A stretch of DNA of 64,000 nucleotides from Cymbidium sinense (taxonomy: Eukaryota > Streptophyta > Magnoliopsida > Asparagales > Orchidaceae): contig CM038232.1 in the NCBI GenBank assembly GCA_021442155.1, positions 60,977,436 through 61,041,435 of the forward strand, written 5' to 3'. Shown here piece after piece: positions 59,751-64,000 of the stretch; position 1 is the stretch's first letter; every line of letters starts with the position of its first letter. Under the pieces are notes generated by a model. The model saw only the letters and a list, made by a program, of their open reading frames with translations, was not told the DNA's origin and did no database searches. The position numbers and the translations under genes are program-made.

Positions 59751-61058
59751 AAAGTAGACTTCACTAAATTATTAGATAAACTTATAAATTAAGTTTAACC
59801 TTATTTCAATAAACACATACACTAAAACTCTACTCTACACAGGATCTTTAAGATGCCATGATCGTTAATCAAACTTTCTGGACATCACAGCTAATAACTC
59901 TCTAATGTTGGTAAACTAGAATAATATAGTCTAGGATGATGGAACCATAGAATCTTGATCAGAACTACCCTCCTATTTTTCTTAAATAGTCATCCACATT
60001 ACACCTCTAGACATTGACTCATATCAGAGATATATTTATTTTCAACCTTAATTAAGAGTGCTCTCTTACTATGGTAAGTAGGATAACTAACTATGAATGC
60101 TTGCATTCATAGGAAGTAGAACCCATATCTAAATAAACCCTAACATAATGTTAGGGGAAATCTGGTTGAATATATCAATCTACCCGTAAAAAATGAACTC
60201 CCCAAGTAGAGGATCTTAACGACCAAACGGTCAAAGCGGTCATTGCTTCAGAGACTGATGAACAATTAGTTGGAAAAGACCGATCATACCCATTTGAATA
60301 TGACCAAGTATAGTATTCCAAAGGGTATACTGTGCTGAAATTCAACACTTTTTCAGGCATAGAAAATCTACGGAAGCACTTATCCCAATTCAAAGCTACT
60401 TATGGGAATATAGATATTGATCACATGTTAATAAAAGATAGAATATAATTTAGATTTAGCATTTTATCTCTTTCTTGGGAATTATCTTATTAAATTATTT
60501 CACTTAATTAATAATTTATTCCCCCAACAATCATGACATGATGGGTGTCAATGGCTAATGTTAGAAAGGTTCACCTCTACTAAGGGATATAAAGATGGTT
60601 GAGGAGTTTAATTTTGAAAAACTTTGCAGAGAGGGCTTTAATTTTAATATTTAAAAAGTTATACTTATCATTATTAAATAGCTTAAAATTTATTAGAGTT
60701 GGTAAAAAAATATAATCTTTCATCCTAATAGCCTATCATAGCATATAAGTCCAAGACAAACACATTACATTAAAGAAAAGGAAAAAAAATACAATAAAGC
60801 AAATAATGTAATCAACCAATCACTGTGTTGTGATGGCTATAAAAAAATAAAGTTAACAGGTTGATGTAGTTGGGTATGTAACTTATACGTATTCAATCTA
60901 AAAAAGTACAAAGTGCATGCGAGCTCTACAAATAAATAGAAGCTCAGACAAATCTGATAAGTTGATTATAAATTAATTTTTTTTTCTCCTGATCCTTCTT
61001 CTAATTCAAAATATATATTTGATAGGTGTTTAAGCCTTATTCATAACTTTTTAAAGTG
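59751..61058. other. Unassigned flank
   Basis: I see no recognisable gene. A 72-codon - strand frame at 60,175-60,393 (aromatic and Ser-rich, starting 'MNWDKCFRRFSMPEKV') has no feature I can name. A small inverted pair 'ccctaacataatgttaggg' lies at 60,139-60,157 and 'gcttgcattcat' words lie just before it. The AT-rich part from 60,420 to 61,058 may be the original flank of the copia insertion. Confidence 0.35.
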
Positions 61059-62135
61059 TGTTGGATTTATTTAACACTTAATTTAATTATTTTAATGCTC
61101 AATCTTATTAATTATCCATTTATTTTTGTGTGAGAGCGAAATTATTCTTGAATTATACTAATTATTCCTTTTCTCTCCTATCCTTCTATTTTCTCTCACC
61201 TATCAAAATTATCATTCAAATTTTAGTTTGACATAATTTTCTATGGTTTTTGGAATTATAATTTACGTGAGATTTATTCAAATTATTGTCATACTTTTTT
61301 CCTTATTTATGAAATTTATAAAATTCATTTGTTTGAATTTTGAAATTAAATAATTTTGAATTTGACTAAGTTATCTTTGCCATATGTGTGCAAATTTGAT
61401 TTTATCATTTTATGGCTTGGATTGGCTAACCCATATGCTTATTAATCTTATATTAATTGAATTAATTTGAATTAATTTAGGTTAATTTAAATTTAAATTC
61501 AATCAATTCTTGATTTTATGTCATTTCCATTTTTTAGATTCCCATTTTTGAAATTATTATGGTCGACCCCTCTTAATTTAATTTTATTTAATTTATTTCA
61601 TGTAAAGTGATTTAAGTTGCCTCTTAAGTAAATACCCATGATATATTCTTGATTGATTGCATTGAAATTTAATCAATGTTTGAAAACCATGTACACGAAA
61701 ATCCTTCTTGAGCTTTCTTGATTTATTTTATTATTTTCATTTCTTATAACTTGCCTTAATTCTTCCAATCAATCTTAGTTGATTTAATTTATATTGATTG
61801 AATCCCTATTTGGAATCCTTCTTGGCCATTTCTATATGTGATTGATTCAAATTCAAAATGATTTTGAATTAATTCTTTATTTGATCACTTGGCTTATTTG
61901 ATTTGAGTTATTTATTTTAAGTGCTTTTTTATTTCCCACTCTTTAGCTTTGGCCGACCACTCCTGAATTAACTTAAGTTAGATTCATATTATTTTCATGT
62001 TAGTTATTTGGACTCAAATTTCTTGCCAAAATAATTTTCCCTCTCTTTTCTTCATACTTGGCTGAAAATCAATGGAATTTATTCTCTTGATTGTATTTGA
62101 TTGATTTGATTATTTTTCTTCCCATATATCTCTTC

Positions 62136-62193
<58 letters not shown>

Positions 62194-63798
62194 TTAGATG
62201 AAATTCAAGTATATTTGTTTGAATTTATTTTGCATGTGCTCATTTTCTTGAAAACAAATATTTTCCTTATTCATTTTTTCCTCTCATTATCTTCGTCTTC
62301 TTCTCTTATGGCTTGGCCAGAATTCTCTTGATTCTAACTCTATTTAATGAGATGGTTTTATGAGTAATTTTCTCTTGACTCTCTCCGCTAGGTTGACTAG
62401 TTGTTAGCCATGTTTTTAGAGTAACACTTAGATCTATTGTTGTAAAAAAATTCATCTTTTAAGTCCTTCCACCTTGGAAAGAACCACATTAAAAAAAGCT
62501 TGGAGAACAAGTGCTTAAGTCCATCTCCTCTCTTATGAACTTCATCTACATCTAAGTGAAGATCATATTTATAAGTTTCAAGCCTTACAAAGTTCACATC
62601 AAGTCAGTTGATTTTATTACTTACACATACAAAGACTTGAGTAAAAGTATTTATTTCATTTCAATATTTTGAATCATTGGCTTTATTGGTTTGATTTAGT
62701 TGAAAAGATTTATGTACTTTATGGTTAAAAATTTTTTATAATCTCTTTTCATTCATTTTCAAGTGATTTAAATTTATTTTATTTTATTTAATTGATTTGA
62801 AATAATATCTTTAAGGCTTCTCATATTTATTGACTTTCATATATTCCATATTCAAAATATTTGATATTCATGTGTTGTTAATTAAAAAATATTTTTTAAA
62901 ATATTGGTAAATTTTTTCTAAATTTTTTTAATTCATCTTTCAAGAGACTTTCAAGGCATAGATTTCTTTACATACACATAAAGGACTTGAGTAAGCAAAT
63001 TGCTTTCACTTTTTCTTTTGAATCCTTGGTTTTCATTAGCATGGTTTGAATGAAAAGTTTTATGTACTTTATTGTCAAAATGTTCTCTCAATCTCTTTTC
63101 ATTCTTCCTTCAAAAGATTTGAAAGAATTTCTCTTTGGTTTGATTGAATTGATTTTACTTTCATAAGGCTTTCATAAACTTTGGTTTCTTAAATTTTATT
63201 TTCAATACTATCATCCTACATTTTGTACTGGCACTTAAATCTTCATATTCCACTTTTGCACATTGTGTCTTAAAGCTTTCAAATTCATTCAATTTTATAA
63301 AATATAAATATAATTTTGCTCTTCAATCTTTTTTGTCTTAATATTATTTAGTGGTATTGAGTGCAAAATAATTTTAAATTTTGAGAGTTAGATTTTTCCA
63401 AATTGTATATTCTTTTTCTTGTTCTTTTGAACTTATTGTTGAGGTTGTATTTGCTCGGTGTAGGAAAGTACATGTTCTGGTTGTACTTTCCTGATGTAGG
63501 TGAAGTATGGGAGATTAGTTGTAATCTCATTTTGTTTAGTGAATTTTTGGGCATGGTGACTAAGCGTGGATGTAGGCTAGTTTTTTGGTTTGGTCGAACC
63601 ACATGAAAATCCTTGTGCCTTTTTTCTCCTTATATTTAAACATTTATATTTCTGCATTTATTTTGATTTATTATTGTGCTTTATTTTAATATCCTAATTT
63701 ATAAATAACTTTTCGACGAAGTTTAAAATTAAGTTTTAACTTGAAAAGTTTTAAAATGCCCAATTCACCCCCCTCTTGGATGTCATAGCCTTTTAACA
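61059..63798 (+). mobile_element. Ty1/copia-type 5' LTR (~2.7 kb)
   Basis: The right end is well supported: 'acccccctcttgg' and 'cttttaaca', then two bases and a primer-binding-site-like sequence, then a gag-like ORF. The left end is placed at 'tgttggattt' (61,059) because TGTT...AACA makes the usual short terminal inversion and because similarity to the inverted relative at 1-1,170 begins there. It is less certain. Inside are a (CT)n run (62,139-62,191) and a duplicated phrase ('acttacacatacaaagacttgagtaaaagta' near 62,620 and 'tacatacacataaaggacttgagtaagca' near 62,970, about 350 bp apart), so the LTR itself holds a degenerate internal duplication. The 84- and 67-codon frames at 63.35-63.6 kb oppose each other and are not supported. 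Confidence 0.65.
62139..62191. repeat. (CT)n microsatellite
   Basis: About 26 uninterrupted CT dinucleotides lie within the copia LTR. Confidence 0.95.
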
Positions 63799-63800
63799 AT

Positions 63801-63813
63801 TAGTATTAGAGCC
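63801..63813 (+). promoter_or_regulatory. Primer-binding site, initiator tRNA-Met type
   Basis: TAGTATTAGAGCC matches the usual plant copia PBS TGGTATCAGAGCC at 11 of 13 positions. It lies two bases after the LTR end, as expected. In active elements this site pairs with the 3' end of initiator tRNA-Met to prime minus-strand DNA. The two changes suggest an old copy. Confidence 0.75.
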
Positions 63814-63847
63814 TCGACTCAATTTGTGGCTTAACATCCTTGAGTTG

Positions 63848-64000
63848 ATGATGATGGCACTTCAAATGGTTTCTTTCTCCTTTAATAATAAAATTTATTA
63901 TGGACATATTTTTGAAATGATTTCTTTCTCCTTTGATAATAAAATTTATTATGCCCCTATTTTTCATAAAATCAATTTTAATATATATGGAAAGTTAGAT
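63848..64000 (+). CDS. Start of copia gag (partial, runs off the window)
   Basis: The frame opens with three Met codons in a row (63,848, 63,851 and 63,854) and is open for 51 codons to the window end. It starts 35 bp after the PBS, where copia gag is expected. The peptide begins MALQMVSFSFNNKIYYG and ends 'INFNIYGKLD'. It contains a 17-residue tandem duplication encoded by a 51-bp repeat (63,866-63,916 and 63,917-63,967, differing at 7 positions by my count). The usual gag domain would start later, so the assignment rests on position rather than on a domain. Confidence 0.55.
   Translation, partial: MMMALQMVSFSFNNKIYYGHIFEMISFSFDNKIYYAPIFHKINFNIYGKLD

Noticed and set aside
1..64000. tRNA, rRNA and ordinary host genes
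   Set aside because: I looked for typical tRNA arm patterns, conserved rRNA text and long or spliced coding frames of cellular proteins and found none. A complete negative would need a computed scan.

Overview
This window looks like repeat-dense intergenic DNA from a flowering plant with a large genome. It is AT-rich and I recognise no cellular protein gene, rRNA or tRNA. What can be read is almost entirely decayed LTR-retrotransposon sequence. A lean towards a monocot is a guess from overall character only; the sequence does not prove a species.

Three kinds of sequence make up most of the window. (1) Ty3/gypsy elements of the Tat lineage. The lineage call rests on a second, plant 'archaeal-type' RNase H lying between RT-RNase H and integrase. 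One nearly full internal region runs on the + strand at about 23.3-35.3 kb (leader, gag, protease, linker, RT, RNase H, second RNase H, integrase, then a repeat-rich 3' tail). Fragments lie on the - strand at 5.3-8.0 kb (integrase plus tail), 14.1-14.8 kb (integrase) and 53.6-56.9 kb (gag and protease). All carry frameshifts and stops. (2) A large non-coding repeat family of about 7.5-8 kb, built of module 1 (about 4.5 kb) followed by module 2 (about 3-3.5 kb). I see partial copy F (1.66-5.33 kb, +, module 1), D (8.0-14.1 kb, +), A (14.85-22.26 kb, +), B (35.27-42.82 kb, -), E (42.83-45.5 kb, +, module 2 only) and C (45.5-53.57 kb, +). The family resembles a LARD-type (large retrotransposon derivative) or very long-LTR element, but I cannot fix its true ends. 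(3) A Ty1/copia-type LTR at 61.06-63.8 kb (+), followed by a primer-binding site and the start of a gag ORF that runs off the window, with a partial inverted relative at 1-1.17 kb.

Layout from left to right: inverted copia-LTR relative; F; gypsy tail and integrase (-); D; integrase fragment (-); A; a tandem array of about 87-bp units; gypsy internal region (+); tail with ~338-bp tandem repeats; B (-); E (+); C (+); gypsy gag/protease (-); a repeat-rich unassigned stretch with ~98-bp and ~60-bp tandem units (57-61 kb); copia LTR and gag start.

The most interesting points are the multi-copy two-module family with its conserved palindromes and dense TTGACC/GGTCAA motifs, the reciprocal expansion of two adjacent ~180-bp blocks in different copies, the ~7.4-kb inverted repeat formed by A and B around the gypsy core, and the head-to-head B/E junction at a TGGCGCCA palindrome. 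All homology statements come from reading by eye; no alignment or database search was run.
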